Made by a program: the position numbers and the translations under genes
In this document: positions 10,975 through 20,136 of the stretch, piece after piece
How positions within the stretch are numbered: position 1 is the stretch's first letter
Layout of the letters: each line of letters starts with the position of its first letter
Notes under the pieces: generated by a model
Told to the model about the DNA's origin: nothing
What the model saw: only the letters and a program-made list of their open reading frames with translations
The model's database searches: none
From: Paenibacillus sp. FSL H8-0332
GTDB taxonomy: Bacteria; Bacillota; Bacilli; Paenibacillales; Paenibacillaceae
NCBI RefSeq assembly: GCF_037963835.1
Contig: NZ_CP150145.1
Location: forward strand, 2,914,001-2,978,000
Reading direction: 5' to 3'
Length of the DNA: 64,000 nt

Positions 10975-11601
10975 ATTCACAAGGAAAAGATTTTGGTATG
11001 TGTTCATTATGGGCCGCATGGGGAGCGTCTAATCCGGCGTGGTGTCGAGCTGTCTGAGATGCTTGGGGCACCGCTCTATGTGCTTAATGTGGATAGTTCA
11101 GACAGCGATGAATATAATCATAGCAAAGAAATGTATATGGCTGTCTGGAAGCGTCTGGCGGAGGAAGCCGGAGCGGAATTTCTGGTCCGCAAACGCCGGG
11201 GCCGCAAGACAACGGATGTGATCGTTGAAGCAGCAGAAGAGAAAGAGGTCACTCAGATCATTATTGGCCAATCCGCCCAGACCTTGTGGCAGGAGCTGAC
11301 CAAACGCAACTTCGTCAATGAGCTGATCAGCAAGATGAAGATGATGGATCTGCATGTCGTTGCAGTTCAGCGTATGCGCGCCGGCCTCGAAGAGACCCAT
11401 GAAGAAGGGGTAATCTCTTATCTGGTGAAGAATGAGGGCGTATACCAGCTCAGCGATGAGCCGGAAGGCAACGATTACATCAAAGGCAAATTTTTTCATG
11501 AATTGCACACAGAATTTGAGAATGGCTTGTTCAGAATTGAGCAAGATGGTAAAGCAAGATATTTGCATATCTGTGAAGGGACGTTGACCGAGCCATTATA
11601 A
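10975..11601 (+). CDS. Universal stress protein (UspA/KdpD-like), possible ATT start
   Basis: About 208 residues. A UspA-fold nucleotide-binding domain occupies the first 140 residues (KILVCVHYGPHGERLIRRG, PLYVLNVDSS, VTQIIIGQSAQTLWQEL), followed by a 60-residue tail without a recognised domain. The first beta strand KILVCV is essential to the fold but begins before the only conventional start, TTG at 10993. A perfect AGGAGGG at 10960-10966 points to ATT at 10975, 8 bp away, as initiator. It heads the mrp operon, 70 bp before mrpA, which suggests a role in cation or osmotic stress. The start call is inference; a sequencing error is the alternative. Confidence 0.8.
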   Translation: MHKEKILVCVHYGPHGERLIRRGVELSEMLGAPLYVLNVDSSDSDEYNHSKEMYMAVWKRLAEEAGAEFLVRKRRGRKTTDVIVEAAEEKEVTQIIIGQSAQTLWQELTKRNFVNELISKMKMMDLHVVAVQRMRAGLEETHEEGVISYLVKNEGVYQLSDEPEGNDYIKGKFFHELHTEFENGLFRIEQDGKARYLHICEGTLTEPL

Positions 11602-11674
11602 TCGGCTCTTGTCTTCAGGAAGTAAGTACCAGCGTTCACAACCCAAATTGTAAAATGGAAAAGGAGGCTTGCCT

Positions 11675-14533
11675 TTGCTGCATATAACCGTTCTTGTTCC
11701 GTTTCTCCTGGCCCTGATGATAGCGCTTCTGCGCGGGAGGATGCGAAAGCTCCATAGAGGATGGCTTGTATTAGCCGCACCGCTGGCGTTATTCATATAT
11801 TTCTTGACCCGGATTCCAGTCATCAAGGGAGGGGATCTCGGATATGAGACCTTGTCTTGGATTCCTTCCCTTGGTATTGATCTGGTCTTCCACCTGGATG
11901 GATTAAGTTTGCTGTTTGCCTTATTAATTACGGGAATGGGCACCCTGGTCTTTATCTATTCCATCTTTTATCTGGATAAACGCAAGGAAGAGCTGACGCC
12001 GTTCTATGTATATCTTCTGCTATTCATGGGGGCGATGCTTGGAGTCGTGCTGTCCGATAATCTGATGGTGTTATACGGATTCTGGGAGCTCACGAGTGTC
12101 TCGTCGTTCCTTCTGATTGCCTACTGGCACCGGAGACAGAAATCACGCTATGGCGCACAAAAGTCAATGCTGATTACCGTCTTCGGAGGTCTGGCAATGT
12201 TCGCAGGCTTCTTAATGCTGTATGTGATGACCGGTACGTTCAGTATCCGCGAGATCTGGAGCCAGGCCGGCGACATCAGCGGACAGACGCTGTTCATTCC
12301 TGCAATGCTGTTAATTCTGCTGGGTGCCTTCACCAAATCGGCCCAGTTCCCCTTCCACATCTGGCTGCCTGATGCGATGGAAGCACCGACTCCGGTCAGT
12401 GCGTATCTGCACTCGGCAACTATGGTCAAAGCCGGTTTATATTTGGTAGCACGTTTCAGCCCGGTGTTCGCGGGGCAACATGAGTGGTTTTGGATTGTGT
12501 CGGGTGTCGGCCTGATCACCTTGATCTATGGATCGATCCAGGCGATGAAGCAGACGGACCTGAAGGCTCTGTTAGCCTATTCTACAATCAGTCAGCTCGG
12601 ACTGATTATGGGACTACTGGGAATGGGATCGGCCGCGTCCTTCTATACAGGGGAAGAGGCTGTATTCTATACCGCCGCAACAACGGCAGCACTATTTCAT
12701 TTAATTAATCATGCCATATTCAAAGGTTCGCTCTTCATGGTGGTCGGAATTGTCGACCATGAGACGAATACACGTGATCTGCGCAAGCTTGGGGGGCTGG
12801 TGTCTCTGATGCCGGTAACCTTTACGCTGGCGCTGATTGGCAGCTTCTCGATGGCGGGGCTTCCCCCGTTTGCCGGATTCCTGAGCAAGGAAATGTTCTT
12901 CACGGCTGTGCTGAATATCAGACAGCTGGATATCTTTAGCCCCGGGTCTTTTTTCACCATCTTCCCGGTTCTGGCGTGGATTGCAAGCATATTTACCTTT
13001 GCATACAGCATGATTATGGTCTTCCATACCTTTTTTGGCAAATATCAGCCGGAAAAGCTGGACAAAAAACCGCATGAAGCGCCATTCGGCCTTCTGCTTC
13101 CACCAGTTCTCCTGGCGCTGCTGGCTGTTGTCACCGGATTGTTGCCGAACATGCTGTCGAAGACACTGATCGTGCCGGGGATGAATGCCATTCATCCGCA
13201 GCTTGCAGCAATCGCACCTTTTGAGGTGAATATTCATTTCTGGCATGGATTCACAACCGAGGTCTGGATGACTCTGGGCGTGATCATTCTGGGGATTATT
13301 GTATACCGTGTATATGGCAGGTTCAGCCTTGTTGAGAAGGAATGGCGCAGCGGATATACGCTGACACAGGCATATGACGCGAGTATCCGTCTTGTTGAGC
13401 AGGCCTCACGTGCAATCACAGGGCTATATATGACAGGTTCCATGCGTCAATATCTGATGTACATTTTCACCTTGATTATTGTAACGGTTGGCGGCTCCAT
13501 GCTGTATTCGGAAGGCATTACGTTCGGCCAGGGGAGCTACGCTCCGGTCACCTTCTTTGAAGTTGTTGCTGTACTGGTCCTGCTGACAGGCGCGCTCGCC
13601 ATTCCGTTCGCAAAGTCCAGAGTCTCGGCGATTCTGCTGACGGGAATGGTCGGGTATATGGTGACCTTGCTCTTCATCCTGTTCCGCGCACCCGATCTGG
13701 CACTGACACAGATGATCGTTGAAGTGGTATCGGTCACGCTGTTCCTGCTCTGCTTCCGGCATTTGCCGAAGCTTGAGCGGGAGAAGGTCCGGTTCCGGCT
13801 GAAGGTACCCAAGCTGATCATTGCCGTAGGATTCGGCGCAACGATGACACTGGTTGCCCTGGCTGCGCTCGGCAGCAGTCCGTTCGAGTCGATCTCAACC
13901 TACTATGTGGAGAATAGTTATAAGCTTGGCGGCGGCAAGAACATCGTCAATGTCCTGCTGGTGGACTTCCGCGGCTTCGATACCATGTTCGAAATTACGG
14001 TGCTGGGATTGGCGTCGCTGGCCATCTACTCGATGATCAAGCTACAGCTGGAGCAGGATAATACACCTGTTCTGCCCAGAAAAAGACCAGAGGAGAGCAA
14101 GCGCCGCTATACCCGCAGCAATGATGTATTGTTACAATCGGTGGCAAAAGTAGCCTTCGTGATCATCATCACTTTCTCCCTGTATCTGTTCTTCGCGGGT
14201 CATAATCAGCCGGGAGGCGGCTTCATCGGAGCGCTGATGGCGGCGGCGGCACTCGTGCTGATTGCCATTGCCTTTGGTATGGAATTCGTTGAGAAGGTGC
14301 TGCCTGTCGATTATCGTAAGTTAATAGCCGTCGGAATCTCTATTGCTTTTCTCACAGGCATGGGTTCCTTTGTATTCGATGTTCCGTTCCTGACCCAAGC
14401 CTTCGGCTATTTCGAATTGCCGGTCATGGGCAAGACAGAGCTAACTACGGCGATGCTGTTCGATCTGGGCGTATACCTCTCGGTCATCGGTGTCACTATG
14501 AATATCATCTTTACGGTCGGGAGGGATAACTGA
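11675..14533 (+). CDS. mrpA: Mrp antiporter subunit A fused to subunit B
   Basis: About 952 residues, the largest subunit of the multisubunit Na+/H+ antiporter, related to NuoL of complex I. Residues 1-500 form the proton-translocating antiporter module (LPDAMEAPTPVSAYLHSATMVKAG near 230, HLINHAIFKGSLF near 350), 500-800 the MrpA-specific C-terminal helices, and about 811-954 a complete MrpB domain (FAGHNQPGGGFIGALM). In Bacillus, MrpB is a separate gene; here both are one chain. Two TTG starts are possible; 11675 is 7 bp after AGGAGG and preferred over 11669, which is too close. Its stop overlaps the start of mrpC (TGATG). Confidence 0.95.
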   Translation: MLHITVLVPFLLALMIALLRGRMRKLHRGWLVLAAPLALFIYFLTRIPVIKGGDLGYETLSWIPSLGIDLVFHLDGLSLLFALLITGMGTLVFIYSIFYLDKRKEELTPFYVYLLLFMGAMLGVVLSDNLMVLYGFWELTSVSSFLLIAYWHRRQKSRYGAQKSMLITVFGGLAMFAGFLMLYVMTGTFSIREIWSQAGDISGQTLFIPAMLLILLGAFTKSAQFPFHIWLPDAMEAPTPVSAYLHSATMVKAGLYLVARFSPVFAGQHEWFWIVSGVGLITLIYGSIQAMKQTDLKALLAYSTISQLGLIMGLLGMGSAASFYTGEEAVFYTAATTAALFHLINHAIFKGSLFMVVGIVDHETNTRDLRKLGGLVSLMPVTFTLALIGSFSMAGLPPFAGFLSKEMFFTAVLNIRQLDIFSPGSFFTIFPVLAWIASIFTFAYSMIMVFHTFFGKYQPEKLDKKPHEAPFGLLLPPVLLALLAVVTGLLPNMLSKTLIVPGMNAIHPQLAAIAPFEVNIHFWHGFTTEVWMTLGVIILGIIVYRVYGRFSLVEKEWRSGYTLTQAYDASIRLVEQASRAITGLYMTGSMRQYLMYIFTLIIVTVGGSMLYSEGITFGQGSYAPVTFFEVVAVLVLLTGALAIPFAKSRVSAILLTGMVGYMVTLLFILFRAPDLALTQMIVEVVSVTLFLLCFRHLPKLEREKVRFRLKVPKLIIAVGFGATMTLVALAALGSSPFESISTYYVENSYKLGGGKNIVNVLLVDFRGFDTMFEITVLGLASLAIYSMIKLQLEQDNTPVLPRKRPEESKRRYTRSNDVLLQSVAKVAFVIIITFSLYLFFAGHNQPGGGFIGALMAAAALVLIAIAFGMEFVEKVLPVDYRKLIAVGISIAFLTGMGSFVFDVPFLTQAFGYFELPVMGKTELTTAMLFDLGVYLSVIGVTMNIIFTVGRDN

Positions 14534-14868
14534 TGGAGATCCTTATTGCCCTGGCGATCGGTGTCTTGTTCACCGTAGGTGCATATCTGGTCCTGTCCAA
14601 AAGCCTGCTCCGCATCCTGCTGGGAACCACGCTGCTGGCTCACGCCGTTCATCTGCTGCTGCTGACCATGGCGGGACTGAAGACAGGCGCTTCCCCTCTG
14701 CTTGGGGAGAACGCGGACAGCTATACCGATCCGCTGCCGCAGGCGCTTATCCTTACTTCGATTGTAATCAGCTTTGGGGTATCCGCGTTCTTCATCGTCC
14801 TGGCCTACCGGGCCTACCGCTCGGCGGGTACGGATGATGTGGAAGGAAGCAAGGGGGAGAGACCATGA
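14533..14868 (+). CDS. mrpC: Mrp antiporter subunit C
   Basis: A 111-residue membrane protein with three predicted helices, homologous to NuoK. The segment RILLGTTLLAHAVHLLLLTMAG and the conserved PLPQALILTSIVISFGVSAFFI are typical. It overlaps mrpA by one base and mrpD by four, so it is translationally coupled in the usp-mrp operon. It forms part of the MrpA-D core that couples Na+ efflux to H+ entry. Confidence 0.95.
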   Translation: MEILIALAIGVLFTVGAYLVLSKSLLRILLGTTLLAHAVHLLLLTMAGLKTGASPLLGENADSYTDPLPQALILTSIVISFGVSAFFIVLAYRAYRSAGTDDVEGSKGERP

Positions 14869-16346
14869 ACAACCTGCTGGTACTGCCTTTGCTAATTCCG
14901 GCCTTTACGGCGGTCATCCTGATTTTTCTGAAAGAGAAAGTGAAGCTGCAGCGTATACTCAGTGCCATCAGTGTGCTGGTGAACATCGCAGTAGCGCTTA
15001 TCATTGTGTACCAGGTCCGTACGGACGGGATTCAGACGCTGTATATGGGAGGATGGCTACCGCCTTACGGCATCGTCTTCGTAGCCGATATGTTCGCAGC
15101 GCTGCTCGTATTGACGACTGCGGTGGTGGGGGCGGCCTGTCTGTTCTTTTCCTTCGCAAGCATTGGTGAAGAGCGGGAGCGGTTCTACTATTATACGTTC
15201 TTCCATTTCCTGCTGACCGGTGTGTTCGGCTCGTTCCTCACGGGAGACCTATTCAACCTGTTTGTCTGCTTCGAGGTCTTGCTGGTGGCCTCCTACGCCA
15301 TGATTGTACTCGGTGGAACGAGAGTCCAACTGCGTGAGACACTCAAATATGTACTGGTTAATGTCATTTCCTCCACCTTGTTTGTAGCCGCAATCGCCTA
15401 TCTGTACGCAGCAACCGGGACACTGAATATGGCACATCTCGCCATGCGTGTAGCGGAGGCCGGGCAGGGCGGTGTGATGAGTGTTATTGCCGTATTGCTG
15501 TTGCTGGTGTTCTCGCTCAAAGCGGGTCTGCTGCTGTTCTTCTGGCTGCCGGATTCGTACAGTGCCCCTCCGCAGGCAGTAAGGGCCTTGTTCGGAGCCT
15601 TGCTCACCAAAGTGGGACTGTATGCCATTACCCGGACGTTCTCACTGATCTTCGTGCATGATATGGGTCTGACGCATACGCTGATCGGCTGGATGGCAGG
15701 AGCCACTATGATTCTTGGAGCCATCGGGGCGCTGGCATACAATGATCTTAGCCGGATCTTCAATTATAATATTGTGATCAGCGTGGGATTCATCGCATTC
15801 GGCATTTCTGTCGCAACCCAGGATTCTCTGAGCGGGGTAGTGTTCTATCTGATGCACGATATGATTGCCAAGGCGCTGCTGTTCTTCCTGGGAGGACTCA
15901 TTATCGCCGCCTCGGGAACCGAGCAGCTTAAGCTGATGGGCGGTCTAATCCGCCGGTATCCATGGACGGGCTGGATGTTCTTCATCCTGACGCTGGCCCT
16001 GGTGGGAGTCCCTCCGCTTAGCGGTTTTGCCGGGAAGGTCATGATGGTCCGCAGCGGCTTCGGGGAGCAGCACACTGTGCTTGCGCTCATTGCTCTGGCT
16101 TCGAGCTTCGTGGTCTTGTATTCGCTGATCAAAGTGTTCCAGCAGGTATTCTGGGGAGGCGAGAAGAACGAAGAAGAAATCCGCCCTCTGCGCTACAAAG
16201 CCATGATGGCACCGGCTGCCGTGCTGTTTGTGCTCGTCATCCTAATGGGTATCGGCGCTGAGCTGGTGAACGGCTATGTAATACAGGCCGGCGCAGTCCT
16301 CGCTGATCCGGCAGCGTACATTAATGCTGTCATAAGGAGTCGATGA
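14865..16346 (+). CDS. mrpD: Mrp antiporter subunit D
   Basis: A 493-residue membrane protein with about 14 helices, homologous to the antiporter-like subunits NuoN/NuoM of complex I. The signature FFWLPDSYSAPPQAVRALFGALLTKVGLYAI, around residue 225, includes the conserved Lys used in proton transfer, and MHDMIAKALLFFLGG follows around residue 330. ATG overlaps the mrpC stop (ATGA), and its own stop overlaps mrpE. Confidence 0.95.
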   Translation: MNNLLVLPLLIPAFTAVILIFLKEKVKLQRILSAISVLVNIAVALIIVYQVRTDGIQTLYMGGWLPPYGIVFVADMFAALLVLTTAVVGAACLFFSFASIGEERERFYYYTFFHFLLTGVFGSFLTGDLFNLFVCFEVLLVASYAMIVLGGTRVQLRETLKYVLVNVISSTLFVAAIAYLYAATGTLNMAHLAMRVAEAGQGGVMSVIAVLLLLVFSLKAGLLLFFWLPDSYSAPPQAVRALFGALLTKVGLYAITRTFSLIFVHDMGLTHTLIGWMAGATMILGAIGALAYNDLSRIFNYNIVISVGFIAFGISVATQDSLSGVVFYLMHDMIAKALLFFLGGLIIAASGTEQLKLMGGLIRRYPWTGWMFFILTLALVGVPPLSGFAGKVMMVRSGFGEQHTVLALIALASSFVVLYSLIKVFQQVFWGGEKNEEEIRPLRYKAMMAPAAVLFVLVILMGIGAELVNGYVIQAGAVLADPAAYINAVIRSR

Positions 16347-16828
16347 AGATGGCCTTTCAAATATTATTGAATCTCATGATAGCCTTCCTGTGGATGTTCC
16401 TGAATAATGACTGGACGGCCTCCGGCTTCATAATCGGCTATGTGCTGGGGGTGGCCGTTCTCATTGTCATGCGCCGCTTCTTCGGCGGGCGGCTGTATCT
16501 GGGCAAAGTATGGGCGGTGCTGAAGCTGGTGGCCTTGCTCCTGCGGGAGCTGATCGTATCCAGTTATGTAGTGGTGAAGGCAGTGCTAAGACCGAATCTT
16601 AACATCCGCCCGGCTATTCTGATGTACCATACAGAGCTGAAGTCGGACTGGGAAGTAGCGGTGTTGATCACCATGCTCTGCCTTACACCGGGCTCTGTGG
16701 TGCTGGAGGTATCCAAAGACAACCGCACCCTATATATTCATGCGATGGATATAACAGATGTGGAGCAGTTCGACGCGAATATCCGCAATACGTTTGAACG
16801 CGCGATTCTGGAGGTGACCCGTTCATGA
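16343..16828 (+). CDS. mrpE: Mrp antiporter subunit E
   Basis: A 161-residue subunit: two or three N-terminal membrane helices and a cytoplasmic tail. Characteristic features are SYVVVKAVLRP followed by TLITMLCLTPGS-like VLITMLCLTPGSVVLEVS and LYIHAMDI. It overlaps mrpD (ATGA) and mrpF (ATGA). Mrp E to G are needed for complex assembly and full antiport. Confidence 0.94.
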   Translation: MKMAFQILLNLMIAFLWMFLNNDWTASGFIIGYVLGVAVLIVMRRFFGGRLYLGKVWAVLKLVALLLRELIVSSYVVVKAVLRPNLNIRPAILMYHTELKSDWEVAVLITMLCLTPGSVVLEVSKDNRTLYIHAMDITDVEQFDANIRNTFERAILEVTRS

Positions 16829-17118
16829 TTCACTTTATCCTCATGCTGTCGCTTTCGATTATGGTAATCTCTATTGCCATCTGCGCCTGGCGGCTGGTCA
16901 AGGGACCTTCACTGCCTGACCGGGTGGCCGCGCTGGATACCATTGGAATCAATCTGCTGGCGATGGTAGCGGTTCTCTCGATCCTGTTTAAGACTGAGGC
17001 TTATATCGAATATATTCTGCTCATCGGAATTCTCTCTTTTATCGGCACGATGGCACTGGCCAGATATATCGAAAGGGGAGTGGTGTTTGAATATGGAAAT
17101 GATCAAGACGGCAGTTGA
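16825..17118 (+). CDS. mrpF: Mrp antiporter subunit F
   Basis: A 97-residue protein with three hydrophobic helices and the family motif RLVKGPSLPDRVAALDTIGINL, followed by the YIEYILLIGILSFIGTMALA helix. Start ATG overlaps mrpE by four bases, and its 3' end overlaps the start of mrpG by about 25-30 bases. Confidence 0.94.
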   Translation: MIHFILMLSLSIMVISIAICAWRLVKGPSLPDRVAALDTIGINLLAMVAVLSILFKTEAYIEYILLIGILSFIGTMALARYIERGVVFEYGNDQDGS

Positions 17119-17488
17119 ATTACTCTTTGTCCTGCTTATTCTGACTGGTGCACTGCTAAGCGCTGTCAGTTCTGTGGGGCTGATCCGCTTGCCGGATGTC
17201 TATTTGCGATCACATGCCGCAGCCAAAAGCGCTACGCTGGGTGTGCTCTGTATCCTCAGCGGCGCGTTTCTCTATTTTGCCTTTTTTCTCGATTTCGTCA
17301 GTGCGAAGCTGCTGCTCGGAATCGTGTTCGTATTCATGACTTCGCCGCTCTCCGCTCATCTGACAGGCCGGGCGGCCTACCGCTCCGGTGTTCCGCTCTG
17401 GAACCGCCGCGTCCAGGATGACCTCAAGGGGGCACTGGAGAAGGAACAGCTGGAGGAACAGGTGAAGACCGATTCATCCTCGTCATAA
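17087..17488 (+). CDS. mrpG: Mrp antiporter subunit G
   Basis: About 130 residues, three helices, with the family motif GLIRLPDVYLRSHAAAKSATLG and then FVFMTSPLSAHLTGRAAYRSG. The first possible start is TTG 17087, 6 bp from GGGGAG; in-frame ATGs at 17093 and 17099 are alternatives. It closes the operon and is followed by a hairpin. Confidence 0.94.
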   Translation: MNMEMIKTAVELLFVLLILTGALLSAVSSVGLIRLPDVYLRSHAAAKSATLGVLCILSGAFLYFAFFLDFVSAKLLLGIVFVFMTSPLSAHLTGRAAYRSGVPLWNRRVQDDLKGALEKEQLEEQVKTDSSSS

Positions 17489-17497
17489 TCAAATAAG

Positions 17498-17544
17498 AAC
17501 AGGGATGTCCGAAGCACCTTGAGTCGCTGCGGGACATCCCTGTT
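17498..17544 (+). terminator. Hairpin after mrpG
   Basis: AACAGGGATGTCC pairs perfectly with GGACATCCCTGTT. The following sequence is only weakly T-rich. It stands between convergent mrpG and the MFS gene and can serve both. Confidence 0.7.
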
Positions 17545-17575
17545 GTGATATTTGGCTATGAACGGATGGCAGAGG

Positions 17576-18814
17576 TTAATGAGAAGCGTGCTGGTGTACG
17601 GTTCGTCTGCGGTACAGATGCAGCAGCAGATACGAGGCAGCAAAGGCTGCCGTAACCAGCCACAAGGGGATTCGCGGGTCCAGCTTGTATGCCCAGCCTC
17701 CGATAATGCCCGCAGGTGCGGTGAACACCAGGATCAGCACGGACAGCATAGAGAATACCTTCGCCCGTTTATCATCATCAATCGCGTTCTGCACGGCTGC
17801 CTCCAGATAAGGAGAGCTGATCATTAGTCCCACAGCTGCGAGAATGGTGCTAAGCCCGATCCAGATGAAGCTTGCAGAAGGATAGAGGACCAGCATGGCA
17901 TTCGAGAGAGCAGATAAGCCGAAGCCTGCCATCATGGCGCGGTTGGCGCTCTGATCCGGGATTCTGGGCATCAGCAGCCACAGGGTCAGCAGCATGATGA
18001 CAGAGGACACTGCCGGGAACAGAGAGAGAATGCCGCTGTCCAGATGAATATAATCTGCGAGATAGAGATACAGGTAGGTGCTTTTCAGCGTGGCCTGGAA
18101 GTTGAACAGAATATAGACGCCGAAGATCAGCAGCAGATTGCGCTCAGCCCCAAGGTCACGGAAGGCACCGCCGTATTCGATCATACTCTCCCTAAGGCCG
18201 AGCTCCCGGGTCTCCTGTCTTTTGCGAATGCCGGCTTCGGTCTCCCGGGTGGTCAGATGACGGCCCACGAACTGGAAAGTCATGAAGAGGAAGGCCAGCA
18301 CGTACATGATCCTCATGCCCGTGACCATGCCATACTGGTGGACAAGCAGACCACCCAGCGGAGCGAACAGACCTCCGATCACCCCGATGATCTGTAGCAG
18401 GGTGAATACATAGGTCCGGTCTGAGGGACGGGTATCTTCCACAATCAGGCAGTAAAAGGCGATATGCGGCACACGCTGGAAGCCGTTGATCACCGCAGCC
18501 GCCACAAAAAACCACAGGTTCTGTGAAAAGGCCCACAGCAAGGTTGCCAGACTCCAGCTAAGCAGGTCGAAATATAAAATAGCCCGCTTGCGTCCCAGAC
18601 GGTCCGTTAAATATCCGCTGAGCAAAGAAGAGAACACCTGTACAATCAGTCCGATGGTTGTGATCCATCCGATGTTCAGCTCCGTCAGTCCCAGCTCGTA
18701 CATGTACAAGGTGGCATAGGTAGAGAACATACTAAAGGGAATCAGGAAAAAAGGCTCAAAGGTCAAGCAGCCCCGGCTGTTTCCCTGCAGCCGCGGAAAA
18801 AAGGGTTTGGCCAT
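17576..18814 (-). CDS. MFS transporter
   Basis: A 412-residue major facilitator protein with about 12 membrane helices in two halves. The loop 2-3 motif GYLTDRLGRKRAIL is the classical MFS signature. Hydrophilic central loop around residues 190-215. I chose the ATG at 18814, which has GGAGGAT 7 bp upstream, over an upstream in-frame ATG at 18847 without a ribosome site. It is a lone gene, divergent from the metallophosphoesterase. The substrate is unknown, most likely drug or metabolite efflux. Confidence 0.88.
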   Translation of the reverse strand: MAKPFFPRLQGNSRGCLTFEPFFLIPFSMFSTYATLYMYELGLTELNIGWITTIGLIVQVFSSLLSGYLTDRLGRKRAILYFDLLSWSLATLLWAFSQNLWFFVAAAVINGFQRVPHIAFYCLIVEDTRPSDRTYVFTLLQIIGVIGGLFAPLGGLLVHQYGMVTGMRIMYVLAFLFMTFQFVGRHLTTRETEAGIRKRQETRELGLRESMIEYGGAFRDLGAERNLLLIFGVYILFNFQATLKSTYLYLYLADYIHLDSGILSLFPAVSSVIMLLTLWLLMPRIPDQSANRAMMAGFGLSALSNAMLVLYPSASFIWIGLSTILAAVGLMISSPYLEAAVQNAIDDDKRAKVFSMLSVLILVFTAPAGIIGGWAYKLDPRIPLWLVTAAFAASYLLLHLYRRRTVHQHASH

Positions 18815-18880
18815 GATGAAATCCTCCAGGTTGTCATTTGAGTACACTATATTTATTTAACACAAATTGGAGCTGAGTGC

Positions 18881-19990
18881 ATGTTTATTATTCTCGGGCT
18901 GGTATTTATTACGATATACGCCTTAATTGTATTCTATATTGGCTGGAGCGGCTGGGGCTGGATTAAGCCGGTAGTGTCAGGCAGATTCCGGCTATTCTAT
19001 ATCATTGCGCTGATCTTCCTGGCCAGCTCGCTGATCCTCTCCAGAGTGGTGGCGGGGTCAGCGGTCTTAAGCGTCATCGGCAGTTACTGGCTGGCCATAT
19101 TCAGTCTGCTCCTCATGCTGCTTCCGCTGGTGCATCTTATGGTCTGGCTCACGAAGCTGAGCCGTCTGCCGCGCCATGCCGTTCAGAAGTGGTCCGGTAT
19201 CCTGACGCTGGTGGTGCTGGTGGGCCTGATTGGATATGGGAGCTACAATGCTTACAGCCCGGTTGTGCGTTCTTATGAGGTACAGATCGACAAGCCGGGA
19301 CCGGCGAACGGTGAGCTTCATGTCGTGATGGCTTCAGATATGCATTTCGGCTATTTATCCGGCAAAAGCCATGCGGTGCGGATGGTCAAGGAGATCAATG
19401 CACTACACCCGGATCTGGTCCTGCTCCCCGGCGACATTGTAGATGATGATGTCCGGCCGTATAAGGAGAAGGGGATCGGCGAAGTTTTATCGGAGATTAA
19501 GGCTCCGCTTGGCGTGTACGCCTCGCTTGGGAATCATGACCGGTTCAAAGGCGGGACCGAGGAGATCCTCAGCCTGCTGGAGGAGAGCGGGATTCAGGTG
19601 CTCTATGACGAAGACGTCGAGGTGGGAGGCTGGCTGACGCTGATTGGACGCAAGGATTATAGTGATAAGGAACGCGCGAAGCTGGCGGATCTGACCAAGA
19701 GCATAGATCCTGCCAAGCCGGTGTTCATGCTGGAGCATCAGCCGGTTGAATTCAGTACCGCCGAGGAGCAGGGAGTCGATCTGATGGTCTCCGGCCATAC
19801 GCACCGCGGGCAGATTGCGCCTGCCAATCTGATCACTTCCAGAGTGTTCGAGAATGACTGGGGTTATCTGCAGAAAGGACAGCTTCATACCATCGTCTCT
19901 TCAGGCTATGGCTTCTGGGGGCCGCCGATCCGTATCGGCTCACGCTCGGAGGTGGTGTCCATTCATGTTCGATTCTCGAATGCACAATAA
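18881..19990 (+). CDS. Membrane-anchored metallophosphoesterase (YkuE-like)
   Basis: A 369-residue protein with four N-terminal hydrophobic segments (residues 1-125) and then a calcineurin-type phosphoesterase domain placed outside or at the membrane. All metal-binding motifs are present in order: SDMH (about 151), GDIVDD (about 186), GNHDR (about 217), EHQP (about 287) and GHTHRGQ (about 308). Related proteins include B. subtilis YkuE. Start ATG follows GGAGC. Its own terminator follows. Confidence 0.92.
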   Translation: MFIILGLVFITIYALIVFYIGWSGWGWIKPVVSGRFRLFYIIALIFLASSLILSRVVAGSAVLSVIGSYWLAIFSLLLMLLPLVHLMVWLTKLSRLPRHAVQKWSGILTLVVLVGLIGYGSYNAYSPVVRSYEVQIDKPGPANGELHVVMASDMHFGYLSGKSHAVRMVKEINALHPDLVLLPGDIVDDDVRPYKEKGIGEVLSEIKAPLGVYASLGNHDRFKGGTEEILSLLEESGIQVLYDEDVEVGGWLTLIGRKDYSDKERAKLADLTKSIDPAKPVFMLEHQPVEFSTAEEQGVDLMVSGHTHRGQIAPANLITSRVFENDWGYLQKGQLHTIVSSGYGFWGPPIRIGSRSEVVSIHVRFSNAQ

Positions 19991-19999
19991 GTAAGGCGG

Positions 20000-20034
20000 A
20001 AGGGCTGACCTCAAGCTGGGGTTGGCCCTTTTTG
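20000..20034 (+). terminator. Intrinsic terminator
   Basis: AAGGGCTGACC pairs with GGTTGGCCCTT (one G-U pair), followed by TTTTT. It ends the phosphoesterase gene. Confidence 0.88.
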
Positions 20035-20064
20035 TATGTCATAAGAGTGTGGTTATTTAGCAGG

Positions 20065-20105
20065 TTTACAAAAACCAAGAGATCAGTTATATTGTACTGG
20101 TACAA
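20065..20105 (+). promoter_or_regulatory. Promoter with overlapping palindromic operator for the GntR regulator
   Basis: TTTACA (20065-20070), 17 bp, TATATT (20088-20093). The palindrome TTGTACTGGTACAA (20092-20105) overlaps the end of the -10 box and the start site. This is where a repressor encoded by the first gene would block its own operon. The operator role is inferred from position and symmetry. Confidence 0.7.
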
Positions 20106-20136
20106 TAAGTACACTGTTCGCACAAGGAGGAAGCGT

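Noticed and set aside
12701..13246. 181-codon minus-strand frame opposite mrpA
   Set aside because: It is a mirror of the membrane protein's codon bias, with no start signal; the real product is MrpA on the plus strand.
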